Positions 34,433-44,138 of a stretch of DNA of 64,000 nucleotides are shown here, in pieces. Within the stretch, counting starts at the first letter, position 1. Every line of letters starts with the position of its first letter. Origin of the DNA: Leifsonia shinshuensis (GTDB taxonomy: Bacteria > Actinomycetota > Actinomycetes > Actinomycetales > Microbacteriaceae); the NCBI RefSeq assembly GCF_022606355.1, contig NZ_JAHHZQ010000006.1, forward strand, positions 185,441 through 249,440. Reading direction: 5' to 3'. Both the position numbers and the translations under genes were made by a program. Below the pieces are notes generated by a model, which saw only the letters and a program-made list of their open reading frames with translations, searched no databases and was not told where the DNA came from.

Positions 34433-35308
34433 ATGCCGGACGTCGTGACCACCATCGCCGAACTGCGCGAGCGCGTCGCGAACGCCCGGCGGGAGGCCGC
34501 GCTCGACGGCCCCGCCGACGCCCCGGTCGGCCGCGTGGTCCTCGTGCCCACGATGGGCGCGCTGCACCGCGGGCACCTGCAGTTGGTGAGCCGCGCGCGC
34601 GACCTCGGCGGTCTGGTGGTCGTCTCCGTCTTCGTCAACCCGCTGCAGTTCGGGCCGGGGGAGGACCTCGACCGCTACCCGCGCACGCTCGACGCCGACG
34701 TGGAGGCGCTGGACGGCCTCGCCGACCTTGTGTTCGCGCCGACCGCCGCCGAGATGTACCCGCAGGGGCCGACCTCCACCCGGGTCACCGCCGGCGACGT
34801 CGGCCGCACCTTCGAGGGGGCGTCCCGGCCGGGGCACTTCGACGGCATGCTCACCGTCGTCGCCAAGCTGCTCAACATCGTCCAGCCCGACGTGGCCGTG
34901 TTCGGCCAGAAGGACGCTCAGCAGGTGCACCTGGTGGGCCGGATGGTCGACGACCTCGACCTCCCCGTCTCCATCGCCGTGGTCGACACCGTGCGCGAAG
35001 ACGACGGGCTCGCGCTCTCCAGCCGCAACCGCTTCCTGGACGACGACGAGCGTCGCGCGGCCGTCGCACTGTCGCAGGCGCTCGCCGCGGGCGCCCAGGC
35101 CGCTGCCGGGGGAGTGGCGGCCGCGCTGGCCGCCGCGACCGCGCGCGTGGAGGCCGAGCCGGTCGTTAAACTGGACTATCTCGCGATCGTCGATCAGGAC
35201 ACGTTCCTCGAGGCGGGCGCCGGGCTGCAGGGCCCGGCTCTGCTGCTGATCGCGGCGCGCGTCGGTTCCACCCGCCTGATCGACAACGCCAGGATCACGC
35301 TGGGCTGA
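34433..35308 (+). CDS. panC: Pantothenate synthetase
   Basis: The 291-residue enzyme condenses pantoate with beta-alanine using ATP. Motifs seen are VPTMGALHRGHLQLVSRARD (with the HxGH-like ATP site), SVFVNPLQFGPGEDLDRYPR, FGQKDAQQVHLV and the SSRNRFLDDDERRAA signature. GGAGG lies eight bases before the ATG. No panD or coaX follows; lysS comes directly after a low-complexity spacer. Confidence 0.96.
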   Translation: MPDVVTTIAELRERVANARREAALDGPADAPVGRVVLVPTMGALHRGHLQLVSRARDLGGLVVVSVFVNPLQFGPGEDLDRYPRTLDADVEALDGLADLVFAPTAAEMYPQGPTSTRVTAGDVGRTFEGASRPGHFDGMLTVVAKLLNIVQPDVAVFGQKDAQQVHLVGRMVDDLDLPVSIAVVDTVREDDGLALSSRNRFLDDDERRAAVALSQALAAGAQAAAGGVAAALAAATARVEAEPVVKLDYLAIVDQDTFLEAGAGLQGPALLLIAARVGSTRLIDNARITLG

Positions 35309-35482
35309 TCGCGGCGCCCGCACCACAGAGCACGACCACCGCACGAAGCACCGCCAGCACGGCACGAAACACAGCAGCACGAAGCACCGCCAGCACGACC
35401 CAAGCCAGCAGCATCCAGAACCATCCAGAGCCAGCGCCACCACGACGCCGCCAGCACCGAACCGCCGGAACGGAAAGACACG
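35309..35482 (+). promoter_or_regulatory. Low-complexity C/A-rich leader before lysS
   Basis: The 174-bp spacer is built from ACGAAGCACCGCCAGCAC and related words (two near copies, 35343 and 35378) and is T-poor, much like the panC leader and of the same length. No gene or stable hairpin is seen; GGAAAG at 35471 is the probable lysS ribosome site. Confidence 0.5.
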
Positions 35483-37024
35483 ATGACCGAAGCTCCCCCC
35501 ACCTCCAGCACCCCCGAGGGTGGAGTCGTCGACGGTGACCTCACCGCCGACGAGATCTCCGAGCAGAAGGCCGTGCGCCTGGCCAAGCGCGAGCGCCTGA
35601 TCGCCGAGTCGGGCGACGCGGGCGGTGGCGCCTACCCGGTGCAGGTCCCGGTGACGACGACCATCCCCGAGGTGCGCGCCGCGTGGGGGCACCTGGAGGC
35701 CGACCAGTCCTCCGGCGAGACCGTCGGCATCGCCGGCCGCGTCGTGCACCAGCGGAACACCGGCAAGCTGTGCTTCGCCGTGCTGCAGTCCGGCGACGGC
35801 TCCCGCATCCAGGCGATGCTGTCGCTCGCCGAGGTGGGCGAGGAGTCGCTGGCGCGCTGGAAGGAGCTCGTCGATCTCGGCGACCACGTCTTCGTCTCCG
35901 GCGAGGTGATCTCCAGCCGCCGTGGCGAGCTGTCGATCATGGTCCGCGGCTGGGAGATCGCGTCGAAGGCCATCCTGCCGCTGCCCAACCTCCACAACGA
36001 GCTCAGCGAGGAGACGCGCGTGCGCTCGCGCTACCTCGACCTGATCGCCCGCGAGCAGGCGCGCCGCAACGTGCTCGACCGCGCGGCGGCCGTCGCGAGC
36101 CTCCGCAGCACCTTCGCGTCGCAGGGCTTCGTGGAGGTCGAGACGCCGATGCTGCAGGTGATGCACGGCGGCGCCTCCGCCCGCCCGTTCGTCACCCACT
36201 CCAACGCCTTCGACACCGAGCTGTACCTGCGCATCGCGCCGGAGCTCTACCTGAAGCGTGCCGTCGTCGGCGGCATCGACCGGGTGTTCGAGATCAACCG
36301 CAACTTCCGCAACGAGGGCGCGGACTCCACGCACTCGCCCGAGTTCGCGATGCTGGAGGCCTACCAAGCGTACGGCGACTACAACTCGATCGCCGACCTG
36401 ACGCAGCAGCTCATCCAGGATGCGGCGGTCGCGATCTCCGGTTCGCACGTCGTCACCTGGGCCGACGGCACCGAGTACGACCTCGGCGGCCAGTGGGACC
36501 GCATCCGTATGTACGACAGCCTCTCGGAGGCCATCGGCGACGAGATCACCCCGCAGACGCCGATGTCGCGCCTGCGCGAGCTCGCCGCCGAGGCGGAGAT
36601 CGAGGTGCCGCACCCGCTGCCCGGCAAGTACGTCGAGGAGCTGTGGGAGCACCACGTGAAGTCGGGCCTGGTGCGCCCGACCTTCGTGATGGACTTCCCG
36701 GTCGACACCAGCCCGCTGGTGCGCGCGCACCGTTCGCGTGACGGCGTGGTCGAGAAGTGGGACCTCTACACCCGCGGCTTCGAGCTGGCGACGGGCTACT
36801 CCGAGCTGGTCGACCCTGTCGTGCAGCGCGAGCGCTTCGTGGAGCAGGCCCGCCTGGCCGCCGCGGGCGACGACGAGGCGATGCGCCTCGACGAGGAGTT
36901 CCTGCGCGCCCTCGAGTTCGGCATGCCGCCGACGGGCGGAATGGGCATGGGCATCGACCGCCTGCTGATGGCCCTCACCGGCCTCGGCATCCGCGAGACC
37001 ATCCTCTTCCCGCTGGTGAAGTGA
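35483..37024 (+). CDS. lysS: Lysyl-tRNA synthetase (class II)
   Basis: The 513-residue protein has the N-terminal OB-fold anticodon domain (VGIAGRVVHQRNTGKLCFAV) and class II catalytic motifs: motif 1 around GFVEVETPMLQ, motif 2 FEINRNFRNEGADSTHSPEF and motif 3 GGMGMGIDRLLM. It charges tRNA-Lys in the cytoplasm. Length is typical of bacterial LysS. It ends just before a long inverted repeat that separates it from the convergent CtaG-like gene. Confidence 0.97.
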   Translation: MTEAPPTSSTPEGGVVDGDLTADEISEQKAVRLAKRERLIAESGDAGGGAYPVQVPVTTTIPEVRAAWGHLEADQSSGETVGIAGRVVHQRNTGKLCFAVLQSGDGSRIQAMLSLAEVGEESLARWKELVDLGDHVFVSGEVISSRRGELSIMVRGWEIASKAILPLPNLHNELSEETRVRSRYLDLIAREQARRNVLDRAAAVASLRSTFASQGFVEVETPMLQVMHGGASARPFVTHSNAFDTELYLRIAPELYLKRAVVGGIDRVFEINRNFRNEGADSTHSPEFAMLEAYQAYGDYNSIADLTQQLIQDAAVAISGSHVVTWADGTEYDLGGQWDRIRMYDSLSEAIGDEITPQTPMSRLRELAAEAEIEVPHPLPGKYVEELWEHHVKSGLVRPTFVMDFPVDTSPLVRAHRSRDGVVEKWDLYTRGFELATGYSELVDPVVQRERFVEQARLAAAGDDEAMRLDEEFLRALEFGMPPTGGMGMGIDRLLMALTGLGIRETILFPLVK

Positions 37025-37027
37025 GCC

Positions 37028-37084
37028 CGAAGGGCACGTTGTTGTCGCTTTTCGCGCTCGAAAGCGACAACGACGTGCCCTTCG
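37028..37084. terminator. Long inverted repeat between lysS and the CtaG-like gene
   Basis: Arms of about 22-24 bases beginning CGAAGGGCACGT and ending ACGTGCCCTTCG pair almost perfectly around a CGCGCTC loop. The position between convergent genes suits a bidirectional terminator, although the arms are much longer than usual and no strong T-run follows. Confidence 0.7.
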
Positions 37085-37108
37085 AGCGATGGGGAGGAGA
37101 GCACGCGC

Positions 37109-38038
37109 TCACCCGTGCTGGCGCAGGTGGGCCTGCGTCAGCGCCTCCATCTCCTCGTCGCTCAGCTCGTCGAGCTTCTTGCCCTCGCGGCGGTCGAGTC
37201 GCATCCAGCGCACGAACAGCAGCACCAGCACGGGCACGTCGGCGACCTCCGCGATGAACCAGAGGAAGTCGCCGGACAGATGCTGGTCGTGCAGAGCGCT
37301 CGGGAACCAGGACGGCACGGCGCCGACGACCGCCGGTGCGTGGTCCAGGACGGCGTCGTTCAGCCGCAGCAGGAGGCCGGGGATCGCGTCGAGGATCATC
37401 GCGACGAACGCGAGCAGGAACTCCACCGTGATGAAGAAGCTGGTGTGCAGCACGGAGTGCGCCGCGATCGGCAGCACCATGAGCAGCCCGGCGAGCGGTA
37501 CCAGCACCGAGATCGTCCACTCCGACCACGGGTTGTCGCGCAGCACGGCGGCGATCGGCGTCAGGAAGATCATGAAGGCGACGCACGCGAACACGGTCGC
37601 GAAGATCGCGTTGCCGAACAGTCGCACCGGGCGGGACTGCAGGAACCGGTCGGTGCGCCCCTGCCCGGCCGCCCCGAGCGCCGCGCGGGCGAGGGCGATC
37701 GGCCTCCCGAGGCTCACCAGCGCCGGGACGACGAAGAGCAGCAGTGCGATCCGGGTGGTGAACGCCCAGCGCAGCTCGTGACTCTCGGCACCCAGGAAGC
37801 CGAACGAGATGAACGCGTACGACCCGAGGCCGAGCAGGAAGTACAGGGCGGTCAGGCGCGCCGGCCAGTGGTGGCCGCGCCGCCGCAACGACCGCACCCC
37901 GCCGAGGTAGAGCGCGGCAGCGGCCACCAGCACGATCGCGGCTGCCGGATCGAACGACCAGGTGGTCAGGAAGACGAGGAAGGGAGGCGTGGCGCTGCTT
38001 TCGGGAGGATCGGCATTCACATGAACGGGAGGTACCAT
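37109..38038 (-). CDS. CtaG-family cytochrome c oxidase assembly-like protein
   Basis: This 309-residue membrane protein has about seven to nine hydrophobic helices. Features of the CtaG (caa3-type) family are TTWSFDPAAAIVLVAAAALY, HHWPARLTALYFLLGL, and the conserved HSVLHTSFFITVEFLLA with its His residues. Members assist copper delivery or assembly of cytochrome oxidase. The C-terminal acidic tail (SDEEMEALTQAHLRQHG) is cytoplasmic. It is divergent from a small membrane protein gene, nine bases apart; the plus-strand start must therefore have its promoter inside this gene, or vice versa. Confidence 0.85.
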   Translation of the reverse strand: MVPPVHVNADPPESSATPPFLVFLTTWSFDPAAAIVLVAAAALYLGGVRSLRRRGHHWPARLTALYFLLGLGSYAFISFGFLGAESHELRWAFTTRIALLLFVVPALVSLGRPIALARAALGAAGQGRTDRFLQSRPVRLFGNAIFATVFACVAFMIFLTPIAAVLRDNPWSEWTISVLVPLAGLLMVLPIAAHSVLHTSFFITVEFLLAFVAMILDAIPGLLLRLNDAVLDHAPAVVGAVPSWFPSALHDQHLSGDFLWFIAEVADVPVLVLLFVRWMRLDRREGKKLDELSDEEMEALTQAHLRQHG

Positions 38039-38047
38039 TATCCCGCT

Positions 38048-38221
38048 ATGGGAGACATCATCGGTGGAATCGTCTGGTCGCTGGCCCCGACTGTGCTCGT
38101 CGGCCTGCTGTTCTGGATGATCATGCGCGCGATCGTGCGTGCCGACCGCACCGAGCGCAAGGTCTACTCCCGCATGGAGGCCGAGGAGCGCGCCCGACGC
38201 GGTCTCGCCCCGAAGGGCTGA
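38048..38221 (+). CDS. Small single-pass membrane protein
   Basis: A 57-residue protein starting MGDIIGGIVWSLAPTVLVGL has one membrane helix (LAPTVLVGLLFWMIMRAIV) and a basic, Arg/Glu-rich cytoplasmic tail ending ARRGLAPKG. GGGAGGTACC lies 14-20 bases upstream. The composition and clean start support a real gene, of a kind common in Microbacteriaceae genomes; I do not know a function. It precedes cardiolipin synthase by 62 bp. Confidence 0.7.
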   Translation: MGDIIGGIVWSLAPTVLVGLLFWMIMRAIVRADRTERKVYSRMEAEERARRGLAPKG

Positions 38222-38283
38222 CCGCCGCTACGGTAGGGCCTGAGGGCGTTTTCCCTCGACGCGCGACGCCGGAGGGGGCCTGA

Positions 38284-39762
38284 ATGGACGCGGGTTTCCT
38301 GACGACGGCGATCGTCGTTCTCCTGCTCCTCGTCGACTTCGTCATCCGCGTGATCGCGATCATCGTCGTCCCGCGCAACCGCAAGCCCACGTCGGCGACG
38401 GCCTGGTTGCTTGCGATCTTCCTCATCCCGTACATCGGCGTGCTGTTCTTCCTGCTGATCGGCAGCTACAAGCTCCCCAAGGCGCGGCGCGAGAAGCAGG
38501 ACGAGATCAACCGCTTCATCATCGACAGCACGGAGGGCATCGAGCGGGTGCGCCGCGACCATCCGTGGCCGCCGTGGCTGGAGTCGGTGGTCGAGCTGAA
38601 CCGCAATCTGGGCGCCATGCCGCTCGTCGGCGGCAACCGGGCGCGGCTCAACGGGCACTATGAGGAGTCGCTGGCGGCGATGACGGCCGCGATCGACGAG
38701 GCGAAGCGCTATGTGCACGTCGAGTTCTACATCCTCACCCTCGACACGACGACCAGGCCGTTCTTCGAGGCGATGGAGGCCGCGGTGAAGCGCGGCGTCG
38801 TCGTGCGGGTGCTGCTCGACCACATCGCGTCGCGGCGCACCCCCGACTACAAAGCCACCATCGAGCGGCTCACGGCGATGGGTGCCACGTGGCACCTGAT
38901 GCTTCCCGTGCAGCCGTTCAAGGGGAAGTACCAGCGGCCCGACCTGCGCAACCACCGCAAGCTGCTCATCGTGGACGGCCGGGTGGCGTTCATGGGGTCG
39001 CAGAACGTGATCGACCGCAGCTACAACAAGAAGTCGAACATCAAGCGCGGGCTCAAGTGGAAAGAGCTGATCGTGCGGCTCGAGGGGCCGATCGTCGCCG
39101 GCCTGAACGCCATCTTCATCACCGACTGGTACAGCGAGACGGACGAGCTGCTGCGCCGCGAGACCGAGCCGATCACCGAGGAGGACCTGCGGAACGCGGA
39201 GAACCCGGACGAGTTGGACGCCCAGGTCGTGCCGTCGGGACCCGGATTCGCCGGCGAGAACAACCTCCGGCTGTTCCTCGCGCTGCTGTACTACGCGCAG
39301 GAGCGCATCGTCATCACGTCGCCGTACTTCGTGCCGGACGAGGCGATGCTCACCGCCATCACCACCGCGACGCAGCGCGGCATCGCGGTCGAGCTGTTCG
39401 TCTCCGAGATCGGCGACCAGGCGCTCGTCTACCACGCGCAGCGCTCGTACTACGAAGCGCTGCTGCGTGCCGGCGTGCGCATCTGGATGTACAAGGCGCC
39501 GTACATCCTCCACGCCAAGCACTTCACCATCGACGACGACGTCGCCGTGATCGGGTCGAGCAACATGGACATGCGCTCGTTCCTGCTCAACATGGAGGTG
39601 TCGCTGATGGTGCGCGGCCGCTCCTTCGTCGAGGAGATGCGCGAGGTGGAGGACGGCTACCGGCGCGACAGCCGCGAACTCACCCTCGAGGAGTGGATGA
39701 AGCAGCCGCTGCGGTCGACCGTGCTGGACAACCTGGCCCGCCTCACGTCCGCACTGCAGTAG
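38284..39762 (+). CDS. cls: Cardiolipin synthase
   Basis: The 492-residue protein has two N-terminal membrane helices (FLTTAIVVLLLLVDFVIRVI and ATAWLLAIFLIPYIGVLFFL) and two phospholipase-D HKD motifs: HRKLLIVDGRVAFMGSQN (H224) and HAKHFTIDDDVAVIGSSN (H410). It condenses phosphatidylglycerol to cardiolipin at the membrane. A Shine-Dalgarno GGAGGGGG lies just upstream. Confidence 0.93.
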   Translation: MDAGFLTTAIVVLLLLVDFVIRVIAIIVVPRNRKPTSATAWLLAIFLIPYIGVLFFLLIGSYKLPKARREKQDEINRFIIDSTEGIERVRRDHPWPPWLESVVELNRNLGAMPLVGGNRARLNGHYEESLAAMTAAIDEAKRYVHVEFYILTLDTTTRPFFEAMEAAVKRGVVVRVLLDHIASRRTPDYKATIERLTAMGATWHLMLPVQPFKGKYQRPDLRNHRKLLIVDGRVAFMGSQNVIDRSYNKKSNIKRGLKWKELIVRLEGPIVAGLNAIFITDWYSETDELLRRETEPITEEDLRNAENPDELDAQVVPSGPGFAGENNLRLFLALLYYAQERIVITSPYFVPDEAMLTAITTATQRGIAVELFVSEIGDQALVYHAQRSYYEALLRAGVRIWMYKAPYILHAKHFTIDDDVAVIGSSNMDMRSFLLNMEVSLMVRGRSFVEEMREVEDGYRRDSRELTLEEWMKQPLRSTVLDNLARLTSALQ

Positions 39763-39785
39763 CGCGCGGCGATTGCTCCGGGACG

Positions 39786-40769
39786 CTAGCCGCGCGGCTT
39801 CAACCGCACCGTCGGCAGCTCCGGAGCGGGGAGGGCGCCGCCGTCGAAGCCTCGCACGGTGCCGAACCGGCCGTCCGGGTCCTCGCCGTCGATCACGTCG
39901 CGCTGCCACTCGGCGCGCGCTGCGACCACGTCGTCGTGGCTGCGGCCGATGAAGTTCCACCACATCACGATCTCCTCGCCCAGCGGCTCGCCGCCGAGCA
40001 GCAGGAGGCGCGCCGGGCCGGCCGATCCCGCCACCAGTTCCACCGCGTCGCGGCCGGGGCACAGATAGGCGAGGTGCGCGAGCGGCACCGGCGAACCGTC
40101 CACCGTCACGTCACCCGTGTCGAGGAGAACGCCGTGCTCGAACGACGGATCGAGCGGAACCGTGACGCGTGCCCCGGCCGGCACGAGCAGCTCGGCGCCG
40201 ACGAGGGGCGAGAAGACCGTCGCCGCCGTTCCGCTGCCCGCGAGCGCGCCGACGAACGTCCGCACGGTGGCCTCCCCGAGCACCGACGCCGAGGGGACGT
40301 GATGCTCGAAGAACGGCTCCACGTCGCGCGACGCGCTCGGCAGCGCCACCCACAGCTGGACGCCGTGCAGGCGACGGGTCTCCGGCGTCGAGACCTCCGA
40401 GTGGCTGATCCCGTGCCCGGCGGTCATCAGGTTGAGCTCGCCCGGCCGCACCCGGGCGTGACTGCCCACACTGTCCCGGTGGTCGATCTCGCCCTCGAAC
40501 AGCCAGCTCACGGTCTGCAGTCCGGTGTGCGGATGCGGTGGGACCTGCATGCCGCCGGTCTCCGCCACGTCGTCCGGGCCGTAGTGGTCGACGAAGCACC
40601 AGCCGCCGATCAGTGAGCGGCGGCGCTGTGGGAGGGTGCGCCGCACGGTCATCGCGCGCGGGCCGCCGAGCGGAACCGCCCTCGGCTCGAGGATCTCCAC
40701 CCTGGCGTCGTCGACGACCGCGTCGTCGCCGACCAGGACCTCCACCGGGTCGCGTTCGAGGTTGCTCAT
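39786..40769 (-). CDS. Pirin-family protein
   Basis: The 327-residue protein has the bicupin pirin fold: RSLIGGWCFVDHYGPDDV, the metal-binding VPPHPHTGLQTVSWLFEGEI and the later TAGHGISHSEVSTPETRRLH. Three His residues and a Glu of the N-terminal cupin metal site are present. Bacterial pirins include quercetin dioxygenases and metabolic modulators; the target here is unknown. It converges on cls with only 23 bp between stops. Confidence 0.92.
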   Translation of the reverse strand: MSNLERDPVEVLVGDDAVVDDARVEILEPRAVPLGGPRAMTVRRTLPQRRRSLIGGWCFVDHYGPDDVAETGGMQVPPHPHTGLQTVSWLFEGEIDHRDSVGSHARVRPGELNLMTAGHGISHSEVSTPETRRLHGVQLWVALPSASRDVEPFFEHHVPSASVLGEATVRTFVGALAGSGTAATVFSPLVGAELLVPAGARVTVPLDPSFEHGVLLDTGDVTVDGSPVPLAHLAYLCPGRDAVELVAGSAGPARLLLLGGEPLGEEIVMWWNFIGRSHDDVVAARAEWQRDVIDGEDPDGRFGTVRGFDGGALPAPELPTVRLKPRG

Positions 40770-40878
40770 AGCGGCATCCTAGGCTCCCGGAGGCGCTCCG
40801 CGACCGCCGGCGGGAGTGCCGCGCGACCGCCGCCGCGGGCGCCCGGGATCCCCCAGGCCCCCGCCCTAGAATGAGCGC

Positions 40879-41301
40879 GTGAACCGAGCAGCGCGTCCCC
40901 TGACCTCCTTCGTCGCCGTCGCCGCCGCAGTGCTGCTGCTCGCCGGCTGCTCGAGCGCTCAGGTCAAGCCCGTCAGCGATTACGCGGGTGAACCGAGGGG
41001 CGTCGATGCCCCCGCGAGCAGCGCAGGCGGCGCGTCCTGGGCGACCTGGATGCAGAGCGGCAAGCAGTTCGGGATCGTGCTCTACGGCAGCTCCACCTGC
41101 CCGCCGACCGTGCAGTCGGTGAAGGTGACCGCCTCCAACCAGCTGGAGGCCACGCTCTCGCCCGCCTCCGGCGGCGTCTGCACGCACGACCTCGTGCCGC
41201 ACACCACCGTCTTCGCGACGCCGAGCGGAGTCACCACGAGCTCCGACGTGACCGTGAAGCTGCCGGACACCACTCTCACCATCCCGGCCCTGCGCGGCTG
41301 A
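40879..41301 (+). CDS. Small secreted lipoprotein
   Basis: The 140-residue protein carries a lipoprotein signal (VAVAAAVLLLAGCSS, lipidated Cys about residue 24) and a mature beta-rich domain with two Cys pairs (STCPPTV and GGVCTHDL). GTG at 40879 is the only sensible start. The surface-exposed protein has no recognised enzymatic motif. It is monocistronic, between pirin and clpC. Confidence 0.75.
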   Translation: MNRAARPLTSFVAVAAAVLLLAGCSSAQVKPVSDYAGEPRGVDAPASSAGGASWATWMQSGKQFGIVLYGSSTCPPTVQSVKVTASNQLEATLSPASGGVCTHDLVPHTTVFATPSGVTTSSDVTVKLPDTTLTIPALRG

Positions 41302-41428
41302 CCGGGAGGCCGGGCGAACCGCCGACGCACACGTCAGCCTCCAGCGAACATGCCTCCGCAGCCCGGGGGCCCGCGGTTACTCTCGTTGTATCGATGCCGA
41401 CCCTGCAACGGCGTCGAGAGGAGTAGAG

Positions 41429-43951
41429 ATGTTCGAGAGATTCACCGACCGCGCTCGTCGCGTCGTCGTCCTGGCCCAAGAAGAGGCCAAGATGCTCAAC
41501 CACAACTACATCGGGACGGAGCACATCCTGCTCGGCCTGATCCACGAGGGTGAGGGCGTTGCCGCCAAGGCGCTGGAGTCGCTCGGGATCTCGCTGGACG
41601 CCGTCCGCGAGCAGGTCCAGGACATCATCGGTCAGGGCCAGCAGCAGCCGACCGGCCACATCCCCTTCACGCCGCGCGCCAAGAAGGTCCTCGAGCTCAG
41701 CCTGCGCGAGGCCCTCCAGCTCGGCCACAACTACATCGGCACCGAGCACATCCTGCTCGGCCTGATCCGCGAGGGCGAGGGCGTCGCCGCCCAGGTGCTC
41801 GTCAAGCTGGGCGCCGACCTCAACCGCGTGCGCCAGCAGGTCATCCAGCTCCTCTCCGGCTACCAGGGCAAGGAGCAGGTCCAGGTCGGAGGCAACGATC
41901 AGGCGACCGCGCAGGCCGGCAGCCAGATCCTGGACCAGTTCGGCCGCAACCTCACGCAGGCCGCTCGCGACAACAAGCTCGACCCGGTGATCGGGCGCGA
42001 GAAAGAGATCGAGCGCGTCATGCAGATCCTGTCGCGCCGCTCCAAGAACAACCCCGTGCTGATCGGCGAGCCCGGCGTCGGCAAGACCGCCGTCGTGGAG
42101 GGCCTCGCCCAGGCGATCGTCCGCGGCGACGTGCCGGAGACGCTGAAGGACAAGCAGCTCTACACGCTCGACCTCGGCTCCCTCATCGCCGGCTCCCGCT
42201 ACCGCGGAGACTTCGAGGAGCGCCTCAAGAAGGTCACCAAGGAGATCCGCACCCGCGGCGACATCATCACCTTCATCGACGAGATCCACACCCTCGTCGG
42301 CGCTGGTGCCGCCGAGGGCGCGATCGACGCCGCCAGCATCCTCAAGCCGCTGCTGGCCCGTGGCGAGCTGCAGACCATCGGCGCGACCACGCTCGACGAG
42401 TACCGCAAGCACTTCGAGAAGGACGCCGCCCTCGAGCGCCGGTTCCAGCCCATCCAGGTGGCCGAGCCGTCGCTGCCCCACACGATCAACATCCTGAAGG
42501 GTCTGCGCGACCGCTACGAGGCGCACCACAAGGTGTCCATCACCGACGGCGCGATCGTGTCGGCGGCCAACCTCGCCGACCGCTACATCCAAGACCGCTT
42601 CCTGCCCGACAAGGCCATCGACCTGATCGACGAGGCCGGCGCCCGCCTTCGCCTCTCGATCCTGTCGGCACCGCCGGAGCTGCGCGAGTTCGACGACAAG
42701 ATCGCCGCAGTGCGCTCCCAGAAGGAGGCCGCGATCGAGGATCAGGACTTCGAGAAGGCCGCGTCGCTGCGAGACGAGGAGAAGAACCTCCTCGGCGAGC
42801 GGCTGCGCCTCGAGAAGCAGTGGCGCTCGGGCGACGTGAAGACGACGGCCGAGGTCGACGAGGGTCTGATCGCCGAGGTTCTGGCGCAGGCGACGGGCAT
42901 CCCGGTCTTCAAGCTCACCGAGGAGGAGTCGGCCCGACTCGTCTTCATGGAGAAGGCCCTGCACCAGCGCGTGATCGGGCAGGAGGAGGCGATCTCCGCC
43001 CTGTCCAAGACGATCCGCCGCACGCGCGCCGGCCTGAAGGACCCGAAGCGTCCCTCCGGCTCGTTCATCTTCGCCGGCCCCACCGGTGTCGGAAAGACCG
43101 AGCTGGCGAAGGCGCTCGCCGAGTTCCTGTTCGACGACGAGTCGGCGATGATCTCGCTCGACATGTCGGAGTACGGCGAGAAGCACACGGTCTCCCGGCT
43201 GTTCGGAGCCCCTCCCGGGTTCGTCGGCTTCGAGGAGGGCGGCCAGCTCACCGAGAAGGTCCGCCGCAAGCCGTTCAGCGTCGTGCTGTTCGACGAGATC
43301 GAGAAGGCGCACCCCGACATCTTCAACTCGCTGCTCCAGATCCTGGAGGAGGGACGTCTGACGGATGGCCAGGGCCGCGTCGTCGACTTCAAGAACACCG
43401 TGATCATCATGACCACGAACCTCGGCACGAAGGACATCTCGGGCGGCCCCGTCGGCTTCCAGATCGAGGGCGACCCGACTACCGGCTACGACCGGATGCG
43501 CGGCAAGGTCTACGAGGAGCTCAAGAAGAACTTCAAGCCGGAGTTCCTCAACCGCGTCGACGAGATCATCGTGTTCCCGCAGCTGAACAAGGCGGAGCTC
43601 CTGCAGATCGTGGATCTGTTCATCAAGCGCCTCTCCGACCGGCTGCTCGACCGCGACATGACGATCGAGCTGGAGCTGCCCGCCAAGGAGCGGCTGATCG
43701 AGGTGGGCTTCGACCCGACGCTCGGCGCGCGGCCGCTGCGTCGCGCGGTGCAGCACGAGATCGAGGACCGTCTCAGCGAGAAGATCCTCCACGGCGAGCT
43801 GAACGCGGGCGACCACGTGCACGTCGACTTCCAGAACGGCGAGTTCGTGTTCACCACGACGGCCCGTCAGGAGTCGGTGGCCGCCGGTGTGAACGCCACC
43901 GCCGCGATCGGCACCGGCCCGGCCACCCCGGACCTCGCCGCGAACGACTGA
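41429..43951 (+). CDS. clpC: ATP-dependent Clp protease ATPase subunit ClpC
   Basis: The 840-residue protein has a double Clp_N domain (two repeats of [14 protein letters not shown], residues 1-145), AAA-1 with Walker A GEPGVGKT at about 213, a middle UVR-like linker ([20 protein letters not shown]), AAA-2 with Walker A GPTGVGKT at about 550, and a C-terminal D2-small domain. It unfolds substrates for the ClpP1P2 protease and is essential in many actinobacteria. GAGAGGAG precedes the ATG. Confidence 0.97.
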   Translation: MFERFTDRARRVVVLAQEEAKMLNHNYIGTEHILLGLIHEGEGVAAKALESLGISLDAVREQVQDIIGQGQQQPTGHIPFTPRAKKVLELSLREALQLGHNYIGTEHILLGLIREGEGVAAQVLVKLGADLNRVRQQVIQLLSGYQGKEQVQVGGNDQATAQAGSQILDQFGRNLTQAARDNKLDPVIGREKEIERVMQILSRRSKNNPVLIGEPGVGKTAVVEGLAQAIVRGDVPETLKDKQLYTLDLGSLIAGSRYRGDFEERLKKVTKEIRTRGDIITFIDEIHTLVGAGAAEGAIDAASILKPLLARGELQTIGATTLDEYRKHFEKDAALERRFQPIQVAEPSLPHTINILKGLRDRYEAHHKVSITDGAIVSAANLADRYIQDRFLPDKAIDLIDEAGARLRLSILSAPPELREFDDKIAAVRSQKEAAIEDQDFEKAASLRDEEKNLLGERLRLEKQWRSGDVKTTAEVDEGLIAEVLAQATGIPVFKLTEEESARLVFMEKALHQRVIGQEEAISALSKTIRRTRAGLKDPKRPSGSFIFAGPTGVGKTELAKALAEFLFDDESAMISLDMSEYGEKHTVSRLFGAPPGFVGFEEGGQLTEKVRRKPFSVVLFDEIEKAHPDIFNSLLQILEEGRLTDGQGRVVDFKNTVIIMTTNLGTKDISGGPVGFQIEGDPTTGYDRMRGKVYEELKKNFKPEFLNRVDEIIVFPQLNKAELLQIVDLFIKRLSDRLLDRDMTIELELPAKERLIEVGFDPTLGARPLRRAVQHEIEDRLSEKILHGELNAGDHVHVDFQNGEFVFTTTARQESVAAGVNATAAIGTGPATPDLAAND

Positions 43952-43964
43952 GATACTCCGTCCC

Positions 43965-43997
43965 AGGGCCGGCCTCCGCTCACGCGGGGCCGGCCCT
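43965..43997 (+). terminator. clpC terminator hairpin
   Basis: AGGGCCGGCC and GGCCGGCCCT form a GC-rich stem 14 bases after the clpC stop; the T-poor CTTCGTCGTCCCC follows and is repeated 25 bp later. Confidence 0.7.
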
Positions 43998-44052
43998 TCG
44001 TCGTCCCCGGCGGCCGCCCCTTCGTCGTCCCCGCTGGGCCGGCCGGCCGTCG

Positions 44053-44106
44053 CTTCCTCACTTTCTCCCCGCTGAGCCCGGCGTGTTGCGGGAGGAAGTG
44101 AGGAAG
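44053..44106. repeat. Long inverted repeat before the ArgA-like gene
   Basis: CTTCCTCACTTTCTCCC and GGGAGGAAGTGAGGAAG pair over 17 bases with one mismatch around a 20-base GC-rich centre. It may be part of the clpC termination zone or a mobile palindromic unit; it resembles in size the repeat after lysS but not in sequence. Confidence 0.75.
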
Positions 44107-44138
44107 GGATGGCCGCGGGGGATCGGTAGGGTTGTGGA

